Below are positions 1 to 12,522 of a DNA stretch of 64,000 bases, in pieces. Under the pieces are notes generated by a model. The model was given only the letters and a program-made list of their open reading frames with translations. It ran no database searches and was not told where the DNA came from. The stretch is from Phoronis australis (Eukaryota; Phoronida; Phoronidae): positions 60,430 through 124,429 of the forward strand of contig NMRA01000200.1 in assembly GCA_002633005.1 (NCBI GenBank), given 5' to 3'. The translations under genes and the position numbers were made by a program. Every line of letters starts with the position of its first letter. The first letter of the stretch is position 1.

Positions 1-169
1 CGATGTCAACAAATGTAACTAGTGAACGTGTTGCTGTCACAGATAAAATGTTTGAGTTAAATTACTCTCAAAATTGACATGCTTGGAGTTATTCCGGAAG
101 TGCCCGACAGACGGCCATATTGAATAGCAATTGTATACCTTTCTCTTTATTTGGTGTATAGTTGAAGGC

Positions 170-2597
170 TAATTAAAGATGCCTGTGCATGCTCAGATCT
201 ATATTTTCAGACCGCATTGACATTTTCAAATCATAAAAACGAGTCGTTCACTGGAAAAAGTAAAGGCAGGAAACCAAGTCAACCCATGTGGTGGGATAAA
301 GAATTAGAATGTGCCAAAAATGCTAAGCGTGAATCTGTAAATGGACAATAATAAATTAAAAAGAAAACAATTCTGTGAATTATATAGACAAAAAGAGAAA
401 AATTATGAAGCTCAGTTACTGGAAAGTATTTCCAAGAATAGGAACAACCCAAGAGTTTTGGAAATTGATCAAATTTAGTACGCAACCATCGAGGTGCGCA
501 GCCACGTCTATTACACCACAAAAATGGCATGATTATTTTAAGAGTCTGTTTAACCAAGAAGTGTCTGTTAGCAATTCACTCATGAATACTGTTGTCGATA
601 GGCAGGCTAGTCATGATAACTGCAGTGACAAGTGTACCCACAACATACAACGTGATTTAAATGCAGAGATTACGTGTTCTGAAATTATCTAGAACATCGA
701 TCAGCTCCCATATGGTAAGGCCGCTGGTATTGCTGGAATTACTTTTGAAATATTAAAATGTACCAAGACATTCATTTTGCAGATTCTGCTTAAGTTTTTC
801 GATGTAATTTGTCCATCGGGTTTCTATCCCCATGCTTGGTGTGATACGATGTTAATTCCGTTGTTTAAACAAGGTAACGTGGACGATGAGAATAATTATA
901 GTGGTATCTCGCTTCTGTCGGTTATTGGGAACTCTTTACCAGAATACTGAATAATCGATTGTATAACTGGGTCAAAAGTAATGGTCAACTTTTTGAAGCC
1001 CAAGCAGGGTTCCGCAAGGGTTACGCGATCATGTATTTTTGTATGCGATGTCAGAAACGCATAAACAAGAAGGGTGACAGGTTTTATTGTGCATTTATTG
1101 ATTTTTCAAAAGCTTCTGATCGAGTACCACATATTTTACTTTTTCATAGACTTATGCAAATTAATGTTCATTGTAATATGTTATCGATTCCGCGATCAAA
1201 GTAACCCAAGTTGAGATCATGTGTTAAAACACGTGATGGTTTAACACACTTATCTAATTACACTATTGGTACTCAAGGCTGTATGATGAGCCCTCAGCTA
1301 TTTGTTGTGTATTTCAATGAGTTTTCAGAAAAACTCAATTCACATAGTGACATAAATAGCATCTGCTTAGATGAGCATGCTACAAATATTAATTCACTAT
1401 TATATGCAGATGACATGGTTTTGTGCTCTCTAACAGCGTCTAACTTGCAACGTACATGTATGTTGAATTGTCTCGAGGATTATTATGATACATGGGGTAT
1501 GGCTGTGAATTTAAAGAAAACCAAAATAATCATATTTAGAAATGGCAGTCCCTTAAGAGATTATGAGAAATGGTTTTTTAACAAACAGCAAGTTGATACT
1601 GTATCTCATTATAAGTATCTTGGTATTTTTATCACACCTTCATTGTCATGGTCGAAAGCGACAAAAACTCTCTCTTGTCAAGCAAATAACGCTGCATCAC
1701 GTGTTTTGAAACTACAGCGCAGATGTCGCGATATGCCCCCCATCACTTGCCTTTTAGTTATTTGATAAACTGGTGTACCCAAAATTGTGTTATGGTGCCA
1801 AGATTTGGGGTTTTAAAGAATACGAGTGTTTAGAAAAATTTCATTTAAAATTTTGGCCTTGGCGGTTCTTGCTCTAACGCTGCAGTGTTGGGTGAACGTG
1901 GCAGATACCCTATGTTTACGAGATATTTTGTTTGCTGTATTATAACTGGGCAAGCTCAGTCCGCAATTTATTGTCAATGTATGGTTTCTATGACGTGTGG
2001 TAAACCAAGGAGTCGCGTGTCAAGAGTCGTTCGCAAATATTTTCACACAACGTGTTAAGGACTGTGCTTTGCAAAGGTGGCAATCCGATATTGATTCCAA
2101 TTCTAAGTTAAACTATTACAAAAATTTAAGGTTGTATTTGAAGATGAAAACTATTTAGAAATTGATAATCTTCCAAGAGTGTTAGTGCAAAATTTTATAC
2201 GTTTTTGATGTGCAAAAACCACAGACTGGCAATAGAAACTGGTCGTCATGTAAATGTGGCATATCAAGACTGATTGTGTACATTATGCTCGAGGAATTGT
2301 GTTGAGGATGAATATCACTTTTTATTAGTTTGCGACGCTTTTTCAGAAATCAGAACTAAGTTTCTAAGTGAGAGCCTCTGGACAAGTCCCTCTTTGTTTA
2401 AATTCCATAGACTGTTACATGTATGTAATCCCGATACCTCAGTTGTGAAATATGTATACTACGCATCTAAAAACGGATCAGCTTGTGTATTGCTGACTAG
2501 TGTACACAGCACCGCAAAGATCTTTTTTGCTTATTTGTTGTACTTTGGGCCGATGGTCATGTGTACAAATAAAGAAGAAGAAGAAAACGAATTCTAG
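170..2597 (+). mobile_element. Degenerate LINE (non-LTR retrotransposon), reverse transcriptase ORF2 remnant
   Basis: Broken open frames on the plus strand line up in order as one LINE ORF2. A pre-RT stretch near 275-560 contains WWDKELECAKNAKR and, later, fWKLIkF and the W-HDYFKSLFN motif. The RT fingers region follows near 705-930 (GKAAGIAGITFEILK, then LIPLFKQGNVDDENNY). FIDFSKASDRVPH lies near 1095-1135, the GCMMSPQLF motif near 1279, and the catalytic LLYADDMVL near 1400, followed by KYLGIFITPSLSW. A C-terminal cysteine/histidine region (CTLCSRNCVEDEYHFLLVC) lies near 2275-2340. The 3' end is an AATAAAGAAGAAGAAG tail. Stops and frameshifts separate the pieces, so it is inactive. The endonuclease part is missing or lies before the window. 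The clade (CR1/L2/Jockey-like) cannot be fixed by eye. Confidence 0.85.
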
Positions 2598-3592
2598 TAC
2601 AGATCACATACGACGAGACATATTTGAAAACATTTCTTCTTTAACATTGCAACTGGTTTCTTCAATAAGATTGAGTTAGGCCATATTTCCAAGTCACACA
2701 GAGAGCAGAAAAGGCTTCACAATTTCCATTGACAATACTGTGATTAAATTGAAATGTTGACAATAAGAATATTTCTGCGGTCGAAACCAGGCTGGTAAAA
2801 ACCTCTGATTTTTGACCATAAAACCAACGTTTGTTGAAACTCATTTTTGATGTTCTAAATACCAAGAGGAACATGAAAACATGCAAAATACTCGTAAACC
2901 TTAAAATATTTCCGCAATTTCTAAGTTAGTGATACAAAACACTTCACATACCCTTTTCAAGTTTTATCTGGAGTGCCTATATGCTCTTACTACGCAAGGC
3001 GAGTGTTTGTCCGCGGGTTTCCGAGACGCAGTCCAAATAAAACACATGCGTTTGAAGTCTAACAGAAAACTCTAGAAACGGAAACATGATGTAGGTAGTA
3101 CCAGTTACTCAGTGTCGGGATAACTGAATAAGAGGAATCTCTGTTTATAGGAAATATAATACAGCATCCTGCATTTAATCAGGAAACAGAAGTGATGCAA
3201 TTATTGCTATTTTTCAAAATGTCTCATTTTAATTTCAGCAATTTACGACAGCAGCTTAGGAACCTGCACTGAGGTTGCGGCACGAAAAGCGGCACGTGTG
3301 CGCCTTTTTAACATAGTTTCGTAGGATAAGACTTGTACTTTTAGGTGTCCTGGTGGGAATTAGTCTCACCTGCATGGTCCGCCGTGACCCGAAATTTTAT
3401 GAGCTAAACTTGGTCTGAAGAACTAACAAAATGTCAGTTCTTCTCGGGCACAGAGATCACTGTTAAACCGAGCCGAAACAAGACAGGACCACTCTTATTA
3501 TGGCAAGTTGCTTAAAAAAAAAACTTTTTTTTCATAAAGCACGGATTTAATGCAGCTTTTGTTCACGCTAAATGGTTCGAGAACAGAGTAGA

Positions 3593-3730
3593 GTTTAGTA
3601 ACGCTAGGACCTACGCTAGGATCTCACTAAAATTTAGACAAGATCACGTGTTCTCATTTAAAGTACACGACAATATCTCACGTAGTCTCGCGAAGTCTTG
3701 CTATTTAGCGAGATCCTAGTGTTACTGAAC
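3593..3730 (+). mobile_element. MITE-like element, family A, full copy with terminal inverted repeats
   Basis: The ends are imperfect inverted repeats: GTTTAGTAACGCTAGGA at the left and the complement of GTTCAGTAACACTAGGA at the right, 15 of 17 matching. The interior has a diagnostic TCACGTGTTCTCATTTAAAG block followed by an acaatatctc block. The same interior recurs near 8.05, 10.65 and 18.35 kb, so this is a dispersed non-autonomous family. No coding capacity is visible. Confidence 0.7.
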
Positions 3731-4366
3731 TCCATCGAGATTTGTAAATTGAAGTGTGGTGTGCTATGCTATAAACCAATCACTGAGTCACGTGTCAAGG
3801 CCAGAGATTAGACAACCTGGCCAGATGAAAACTCCTCTTTGAAGTTAAATAATCAATATAATGATATTTTTGACAGCACTGAGTAGAACTGTTACACTCA
3901 ACTAACGCTGTACTGACAGAAATCTCAATCAATGTTAACCTGAGGTATTCGGGGGGGGGGGAGGGGAAGATGATTATATTTTTGACAGGAGTGCAACGGT
4001 TCAGCGTGGGAATTAGTTATCCCATTGAGAGAGTTGAATTGTCAAGGAACCCATTTGAATAGAAGCTTCAGTGAAAATTTCACCCTTTTGTAGATTTTTG
4101 TTCTCGAAACTCCACATCTTTGTTGAAGTTTAAAATTCCATGCATAAAGTACTATATTTTTCGTAGCCATAGTGATTCTTGGACAGTTGGATTTTAGATC
4201 ATCAAGCTAAAACAGAACAAGAGCAGATGCCATGTTGTCCAAAATTAGTAGGCCTACGTCTTTTGCAACAAAAGATTTGAACATAAGATAATATTCCAAT
4301 ATTGTCTAGATGTTTAAAAAATCTTCTGTTGAATGGTATTGTTGAAAAAAAAGAAAGCTCTCCGAG

Positions 4367-4688
4367 GAGCGACACTTGGTGAAATTAACAGATAAGACGA
4401 CGATAGAGGTGATGACTAAGATGACAAATATGACGACGATGATGATGATGATGAACAATACAAGTAATGATAACATTCACATGACGAACGTATAGGTCAG
4501 AAATCAGTAAGTATAGGCTACAGTCTTGAGCGACACTAATTAGCGAAATTAACTGAAAGGACGACGACGGAGATGATGACGAAGATGGCGAATATGACGA
4601 TGATGCTGGCGAGGATGAGCAACATCATAACATTCATATGACGAAGTTGGATGTCGTAAATCAGTAAGAAATAGGTTACAGTCTTGTT
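4367..4688. repeat. Diverged tandem duplication, two copies of about 161 bp
   Basis: Both copies begin GAGCGACACT, continue with a GAAATTAAC block and a run of GAYGAT trinucleotides, and end in AAATCAGTAAG...TACAGTCTTG. The second copy starts at 4528. The GAT-rich centre probably seeded the slippage. No gene is visible. Confidence 0.75.
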
Positions 4689-7632
4689 CAATAGAAGCTA
4701 AACCAACATCATTGCAGCAAGAGCGCTCAACAAAGGAACAGCGCCATCAGAAAATCCCGAATAATTCAAAAAGTAGACATCCTACCCAAAAATGAAAAAT
4801 ATCGTCTGAAAGCCCGTTCAAAACTCTATCTAAGAAGTTAGTTGTGCAACACTCCATCTAAATCGATAGTTTTGCAACAATACGAAAATTTTTCAAATTT
4901 CGTTTTTTTTAAATTCAAAGTCAAATAACTCGAAAACGGTAAGTCTGAGAAAAAAATTGTAACAGGCCATTTGAATGGGTAGGCCTCAAAGAATCCACAT
5001 TCAAAAAATTACGTTATTTTCTTTTCTCGTTTAAAATGGCACTCCAGCACGACTGAAAATGAGTCATAATGGGCCAGATCCGCCATCTTGGAAGCAACTT
5101 CCGGGTGCTTAGCATTGCAAAGTAGCTCGTCATAGAAAACTAACACCTGAAAATTTTCGAAGCAATTGGTCCTATAATGCGCCCTCTACAGGAGAAAACG
5201 TTTTTCACCCAAAATCGAGGTGCGCATGCGCATCTGCCGATATTTCCGCTATCTTTGACCGGAAATTAATGATTTTTAATGTAACAGTATAGTTTTATGT
5301 TTCTGCCGATTTTCAGCCCGACACAACAAAAATTGCGACCTCTATTAGCAACTGAATCAGAAATCGGTAACAAAATGGCCGCCACATCCGCCATCTTGAA
5401 TCCGATCATGACCAAGAGCAATAGCCTTCCAGTACTTCCAGGACTACAAGTTGTTTGAAAATTTTGTGAATATCGGACAAAAATGCGACCTGTAGAGAGC
5501 GAACAAACAAAAAAAAATTGATAGCGAAGCAACTTACTTGGCGAAATTTATGTCGCCAAGTAAAAATTGTAGAGTTCCGCACTCCCAAAGCAAACCTTTT
5601 GTGGGGAATTTTGACAGGAAAGGCGCCCTCTAGTAGAGGAATTGGTGGGAAAATGTCACCCTTCTGAGTGGCTTTGCTGTAGGTCCAACTATCTCCAGGG
5701 CGATGTCGTTAAAACTTGTGTCACTCAACTTTACTACGGTACAGCGGTCAGCCTGGACAAGAGATTAATAGGTAGATTATGTACAGAAAAAAATCATTGG
5801 TAGACTAATAATCTCCATCGATAAATAAGTTCATTAGCTATAAAAACATGATTAACCTATAACGCTGCAACTCCTTGTTATAAAGTAATGCTTTTTACCC
5901 GCCACTGGAAGAAAACATAACTGTCTTCTGAGAAGATCCCATTGCTCTTCAGTTTTCTCTGTAAAGTTAGTCACAGGGGCGTAAGTTGCCATGCCCTTGT
6001 TCATTGCAGAAACCTCTCCGCAGTCGAAACTAATTTTACTCGTGTGTTTGTTTCCCCTGTTTGATGCGAAAATTTGCACCAATTCTCTACCAATTCTCTC
6101 TCATTTCACATACCCCTCCCCGTCGCTTGTGCAGCGATGTGTTTCATACCCCAGTACTAGATTAGAAAGGTCCTCCGTCTGTGCTGTCTCCTCTCGGCGC
6201 GGCTGGCAACACCAATACCCATACACATTTGCGGTAAACACCATGAACTCAGGGAATAATTAAAAACTCCACATGGCAGAAAGACACATTTTACAAAAAG
6301 TAGCCTAGAGCGAGATGCTATGATGACGTAAACGCACCTGAAAAAGTTGTTATGTGTTCATTGCGTCACAGAACGGCATTTCATCCAACTACCTCACAGT
6401 CGCATGATGACAGAAAAGAAGGTGAAATCGCAATGGGGGCCACAAAGCATTGCTCCTCGGAAGTACTCTATACACACTGCTGACGGTAGGTGTCGCCAAT
6501 GCTGGCAAAGTACCAAGGTGGCACTCAACAGTTTTTGATGATTTTGGGCTTGAAAAACCAGGTCTTGGCGGTTCCAACAGTCTGTTCCACAGGGAGTACA
6601 AAACCACGAAACATGTACAGTATACTGGGCCAAAGACTTACACGAAGTCTATTGAAACTGAGGAGTCCAAAACCAAAATTTTATATCTTTTACGACTACC
6701 TGTAGTGTAGGCAACTACATAAAAAATTAAAAATACATCAAATCGGCAGTTTTCAACCAACGGCACTAGTTGCACGCGATTACTATGAAGAGAGAGACAG
6801 TGCATTCGGAGTGCCAAAACTCTCGTGATTACAGAAATCAGGTGAAAAGTGCCGGTGTCGGTCAGCCAGGTGTCAGCGAGTACCTGAATTTCCTCCTAAA
6901 TTTAAAGTTCCCACTCGCAAAGAGTAAACGTTCAAGAAAATCCAAATCTTAGCGAAAAGGTGTGTCAAGAGGTCAACAGCTGGCAATCTTTCACTCAAAA
7001 CTGACTCGAAAATCAGCAAATGTCACTCGTGACCTTTACATGTAGCGCAAAACTTGAAAATTCCAGCCAGTCTAGGAGGCGCCAACATTTAATGCCATTG
7101 GCAATTGGGGCAGGCAATATTGAACCTCGGCTCAAAAAAACCCGTTATTGAGTGCCACATAAACCACTTGTATGGCTCCAGTTACGTTAAAAGTGCTAGC
7201 GTTTTCCAAAAATCTGATGTCCTGTTAAAGGAAGTAAAAGGTCAAAATGTCTCTATGAGCGGACACTATTTTGAGCTCTTGACCAGTAGAACCCGAACGC
7301 AGTCTAATTCGTTCGAAGATCTTAGCATAGATATAAGCACATATGGAAGACCTTTGGCCGACTAACATTAATTTACATGAATGTTCATGGGTTATAAAGG
7401 TAATGTATGTCAAGAAATTGTCGTTGTATGTAAGTGAGATTTGGATGTATGCTTGCTCGTCTTTAGTCAGAAACGTTATCATAGAAAGCTACTCAATACA
7501 GACCTTCAACTTTAATTACAAACTATACACCATATGGCGACATAAAATTGGACTCAGTATTTCTTACTCAAGTGATTTCTGGTCTTGTGGAGGTCGGACA
7601 GTTCATTATAGCACGACTAATTTGTGCTGATA

Positions 7633-7948
7633 CAGCGGGTCAGTGTGGCGAGCAAGGTCTCGTGTTGTGATACGGTGGGTCAGAGTGGCGATCAAGGCCT
7701 CGTGTTGTGATACGGTGGGTCAGTGTGGCGAGCAAGGCCTCATGTAATGATACGGTGGGTCAGTGTGGAGAGCAAGACCTTGTGTAATGATACGGTAGGT
7801 CAGTGTGGCGAGCAAGACCTCGTGTAATGATACGGTGGGTCAGTGTGGCGAGCAAGGCCTTGTGTAATGATACGGTAGGTCAGTGTGGCGAGCAATACCT
7901 CGTGTAATGATACGGTGGGTCAGTGTGACGAGCGAGGCCTCGAGTAAA
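7633..7948. repeat. Minisatellite, 40-bp unit, about 8 copies
   Basis: The unit can be read as CAGTGTGGCGAGCAAGGCCT followed by CGTGTAATGATACGGTGGGT, 40 bases. Copies differ at a few positions (TGTTGTGA/TGTAATGA, GGTGGGT/GGTAGGT). It lies about 0.5 kb upstream of the first identified exon of the ODF3-like gene. Confidence 0.9.
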
Positions 7949-8005
7949 ATTTGGATAAACTGCCAGTTCTTTCCATGCAAGTCCAGTGCTACCATGACCT
8001 TGGTA

Positions 8006-8106
8006 GAGAGTAGCTATCTCGCGGTAAGAAAAATCAAGACAGTATCACGTGCTCTCATTTAAAATACATGGCAATATCTCTCGAAGGCTTGCTTTTCTAT
8101 TCGCTG
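8006..8106 (+). mobile_element. MITE-like element, family A, partial copy
   Basis: It shares the block ATCACGTGCTCTCATTTAAA followed by GGCAATATCTC and CTTGCTTTTC with the copies at 3593-3730 and 18290-18405. The terminal inverted repeats are eroded. Confidence 0.55.
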
Positions 8107-8456
8107 GTCCCCTACGTGCCTAGCCAGCACGCAGGTATCGATCACGCAGTGGCACGCGCTTTAGCATTGCCGGGTTTATGTAACCTCAGCAGTCATTGGT
8201 TAGCTGCAACACCGTGAAAAATGGCGGACTATGAACGATTTTTAGCCTTGTCATGCAAGTGGCGTCGCAGCAACTATTTCGTTTCTGCACTAATGTTTAA
8301 TAGCCGCGTACTTGAATCACATACATGTACAATAAACAATATTGGTTCCTAGGTTTAAGTTAACAGACGAGTGGCACACGTTGTGCTCTAAGTTGCAGCA
8401 AAGAATCAGATTAAAATAAAGGTGATTTGCTAACCTTTGTCCCGTTTTCTTCAGAC

Positions 8457-9989
8457 ATGATGTTCATGGATGGCGAGATAGCGGGACCGGGTGCAGGTAA
8501 ATATTTGGTACCCAGCCTGACAGGTTACAACCAACATGACCCGACCAAGTCAAGGAATCCGGCATTCTCGCTTGGTCCGCGATTGCCTCCACTGTGTAAG
8601 TGAAAGTGTCACATTGTTTCTTTTGATCCACAGAAATTGTAGCAGGAATTTATAAATTCGCAAGCTCACAGCTGCTGGTCAACCACCTCATAATACGATC
8701 AAATATTATTTGATCACACAGATAAACCGCACTTAAAGATGCCATGTCTCATTAAACCGTGAATATTTAAATTTGTAGCAAGCGCCACCTCGTGACTTCC
8801 TGGAGAAATTTGTGTACAAGTATAATCAGGAAAAGAAACAATTTGTAAATGAATTGCGGTTTTAAAGAAAATACCACAATTTATACAAGCGCAGACGTAT
8901 AGAAAATCCTAATAATTCCAAATATTACATTATTTGATAGTGAAATGAACAAATAATAAACCTATGCTTTGTTTCATTAAAGTAACGATGACTTATTAAC
9001 ATATTCCTTTACTTAAATGTGGTCTCGCAAAACGAAACTTTCGCGAGATTGTTTCTCTGATGGTTTCCGGCGCACCGGAAGATCCACAGCTGTTTGTAAA
9101 CTAGTACTTTTTAGTATTTTTCTGACGCTGAGTCGGAATTCCAAACAATAAGCAAAGTAGTTGATCGGTACTAGTTTCATCTTGTCTTGTAGTGGGATCC
9201 GAGGGCATAACTTTTAGTGAAAATTATTTGTATGCTCTAGAAATTGTCAAAATTATTGTCTCAACAGCATTCATTATTTTCAGGGAGCAAAAACGATGCG
9301 CCGGGGCCCAACATGTACGACCCGACAGCATGCATTCGAAGTGGACCAGACACTATAATTCCTGTAACCATGACAGGTCGTGCACAATTTTTTAGTAAGT
9401 AATTGCGATGTTTCAAGGTATCTGGTGACCTTCGCTGTAAGAGGTCAAAAAGTTGCTTCCCTACCGTGACCCTGGGTACTTGAGATGTTTGGTCATTCTC
9501 CTAGCGTAATTTCCTGCGAGCTATTGAAGAACAGTTTTGAAAACCATTGAGTCACCAGTGTTACTCAACACCAGAATCTATTTGCTCGTTTTAGGCTTTC
9601 TGTCATCCCACGTTTCTTCAATTATTCGTTGCTGTTATGACGATATTTTGATACTTGTGCTATCAATTCTCCTTATCTAAATCGCTTGCGCACTCTCAGA
9701 ACTGGCAACAGTAAGGCCCGGTGCAGACGAAGACACATACGCTCAGCCTGTAAGCTCAACTGCCTGTAAGCTGAGCCTAAAGCGAGAAAATAAGACAATA
9801 ATTGAATATTGAGTACTTCAATGACCACTGTTATTCGCTTGCGGCTAAGCGGCATCGGTTTCTGTGCTATAGCTCAGTGGCACTGAGAGTGTATCTCTAC
9901 GTCTGCGCTAAGCTTAACAATATTTGGGAAGACCTAATTAATCCTGATACTAGAACCATCACCAAAATTAGAACAGACGTCAACGACAA

Positions 9990-10021
<32 letters not shown>

Positions 10022-11631
10022 CGACGACGACGACGATGGCGGTGATGGTGACAACGATAATATTCATGACAGTTTACTGAAAATACAAGACATCTCGTAC
10101 ACGATTTCCTTTTCCCTAGTGACCCAAAAAGAAACGACCCCGAGTGCTCAAGATTACAACACGAGTAATTGTTGGGATGGCAAGTTACCGCGGGCCCCCA
10201 AGCATTCAATAGGTGGCGTGCGGAATCTGATGAAATGTGCAAAGTATTCTGCCGGCCCGGGTTCCTACGGCAATCCATCTACTCTAGGGAAAACTGACAA
10301 AGGAGCAGTGATCAAGTAAGTGTTGCCGTCCTATCCGGACCACCTCGGGCAATTACGTAGTCTCAGCCTACCCTTGGAGGTGAACGCTATATGTAGGCCT
10401 ACTTTGCATGTGCGTATTTCAGCCACAAAGTTGGTCATGTGACTTTCAAACTAGAAAATGATTGGCCGTATGACCGAAGTTCGTACATGAGCAAATAAGG
10501 AGAAATTTGAAGCTACAAAAATACCCGATCGGGGCTCCGGAAGTCCCCTCGCGCCCATTGTTTATTTAGTTTCTTGCACAAGCCTGGGTGAATTTCATTA
10601 ACGCTAAAACCTCGCTGGAAGATTTCGCGAGATTACGCGAGATATTGCCGTGTACTTTAATTGAGAACACGTGAATTTGGTTAGCGGATTTTACTACCCG
10701 CGAGACAGCTACTGAACTCTGGTTATGGTTTTCAAAGTCGTTTAGTGAATCACGGACACAACAATTTTGTATTTTCCTTGACAAATCCTTTTGCAGTTGT
10801 TTACGTCATACGAAATTAATCATACCCTTCAGGCGGATTGGTGAATGGTCTAGTTCAATTTGAATTCAGAGAATGCAATATATCTTGTCTGGAATATTTA
10901 ATACCAACTGACTAACTGCCCAATTTCCTCTTTCGTTACGAGCACTAATTTGGGGAGAATTTTACAAGCCAGTTTAAAGGAATAAAAGTGCATTATGAAG
11001 ACTATGGGCTGAGTGCCACGTTGCCAGTTCTCACGTATTCCGTGCTTTTGTTGCGTTCCGTAGCCGCCAATGCAGTCTCAGTTATGATCACTTGCTTCGC
11101 GTGTTCATGGTATGCTAGACAATATCTCACGAAGACTTGAGTAATCCCGTTTGACGAAGAACGTTCTCTACGGAACGCAGTCTGGGTTTCAACCCAACGG
11201 GATCTGTATGAGAGGATGATCCATCCCGCACCAACTATCTGTCTACGATAAATTAGTTGCAAATCATATGAAAACATGTTGTTAACTTTGCATACGGGGG
11301 ACTAGAGATATATTTGTTTGGATTTTTCAGAGGAATTAGGAACGTCTCTTACGAAACCGACACGCCAAGCCCATTGGCTTATCAAAACGTTAACAACCCG
11401 GACCCAACAAAACCTCGACCGCCGGCGTTCTCTCTGGCAAAGCGAGTCTTCCCTCCGACTGGAAACAAGAAAAATAAATTTGCAGGTCCGGCAGACTACG
11501 ACCGACACAGAGCTCAAGACTTTGTTCTTCCCAAAGCACCGACAGCAACCATGGGGAAAAGATTGCGAAAATACGGCTTAAGACCGAAAAACCAGTGGAA
11601 AATATCAGATTCGAATGACGACATTTCCTAA
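8457..11631 (+). CDS. ODF3-like: ODF3/CIMAP1-like (SHIPPO-type) axonemal protein, 4 exons, 248 aa
   Basis: Coding exons are 8457-8595, 9284-9394, 10120-10315 and 11331-11631 (stop TAA). All junctions are AG/GT with compatible phases, giving 747 nt. The protein has spaced Pro-Gly-Pro motifs typical of STPGR repeats: GPGAGKYLVP (residues 10-19), APGPNMYDP (about 51), TPSAQDYN, SAGPGSYGNPS, TPSPLAYQNV and FAGPADYD, alternating with PAFSLGPR and PAFSLAKR segments. Length and order match the outer dense fibre protein 3 / CIMAP1 family (human protein about 254 aa), microtubule-associated proteins of the sperm flagellum and ciliary axoneme. The first ATG follows a splice acceptor (AG at 8453-8454), and family members have about 20 more N-terminal residues, so an upstream exon probably exists. 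I did not find it. The gene is convergent with DIP2. Intron 2 has a CAT/CGT microsatellite and intron 3 a family A MITE. Confidence 0.88.
9990..10048. repeat. ATG/ACG trinucleotide microsatellite in ODF3-like intron 2
   Basis: About ten ATG units run straight into five ACG units and then degenerate. Open frames through it (Met and Thr runs, or His runs on the other strand) are repeat translation, not genes. Confidence 0.95.
10598..10717 (-). mobile_element. MITE-like element, family A, inverted copy in ODF3-like intron 3
   Basis: Read on the minus strand it starts GTTCAGTAGC and contains TCACGTGTTCTCAATTAAAG then GCAATATCTCGCG, the same core as at 3593-3730. A further fragment of the interior lies near 11113-11135. 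Confidence 0.6.
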
Positions 11632-12522
11632 ATTATACTTTGTCAAGAGTCTTGGAAATTATCTCTTAAAATTCTCGTTGACCTGTTATACGAGATAAGT
11701 TGGTTTTCCAATGTTCGTGCCACGTTTACGTTCTTTGATAATCTTAAAACACGATGCAGATTTGTTGACCAATTCGTTCATTTAGACGTCAAGCATTTGG
11801 TTATCACACTCTTAGTGTCTACAAATAAGGATCGACGTTTTTNNNNNNNNNNNNNNNNNNNNNNNNNNNNNNNNNNNNNNNNNNNNNNNNNNNNNNNNNN
11901 NNNNNNNNNNNNNNNNNNNNNNNNNNNNNNNNNNNNNNNNNNNNNNNNNNNNNNNNNNNNNNNNNNNNACGATCTTGAGATTAACCGAAACTCCAAGTTC
12001 ATGTTCGACACTCGAATCTTCGATTGACACTTCGTCCGGCATCCATTTATTTCTTGGTGCACCACACAAAATGAAAAAAATAAGCTAAAAAAATCTGTAT
12101 TAAATTCAGTTCACTATAAAAAAATTCGATGCCATGGCAAAGGCTATTATTTGGGCTTAGGTTTCGAATAAAATTGTTTGCGTAAAGATCCGTTTCATGA
12201 AGTTTTTAACAAAAATGAAGCGGAAATAGTGCCTTTAAGACCGAAAAACCAGTGGAAAATATCAGATTCGAATGACGACATTTCCTAAATTATACTGTAT
12301 GGTTCTTTGAACAAACTTTGTCAAGAGTCTTGGAAATTATCTCTTAAAATTCTCGTTGACCTGTTATACGAGATAAGTTGGTTTTCCAATGTTCGTGCCA
12401 CGTTTACGTTCTTTGATAATCTTAAAACACGATGCAGATTTGTTGACCAATTCGTTCATTTAGACGTCAAGCATTTGGTTATCACACTCTTAGTGTCTAC
12501 AAATAAGGATCGACGTTTTTTC
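11578..12522. repeat. Duplicated segment around an N gap, likely assembly artefact
   Basis: The block 11578-11842 (end of the last ODF3-like exon plus 3' flank) is repeated at 12235-12522 with near identity. The second copy has about 20 extra bases after TTATACT. Between them lie a 126-base N gap (11843-11968) and unrelated sequence. Two haplotypes placed side by side at a gap would look like this. The second copy carries only the last dozen or so codons and is not a second gene. Confidence 0.75.

Larger units (their letters stand above)
2598..7629. other. Intergenic stretch without a recognisable gene
   Basis: No open frame here resembles a known protein. The stretch contains a short inverted-repeat element at 3593-3730, a G-run at 3951-3965, a diverged tandem duplication at 4367-4688 and AT-rich unique sequence. 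Short open frames at 5266-5588, 5852-6263 and 6389-6710 overlap on both strands, lack family signatures and look random. Confidence 0.6.
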
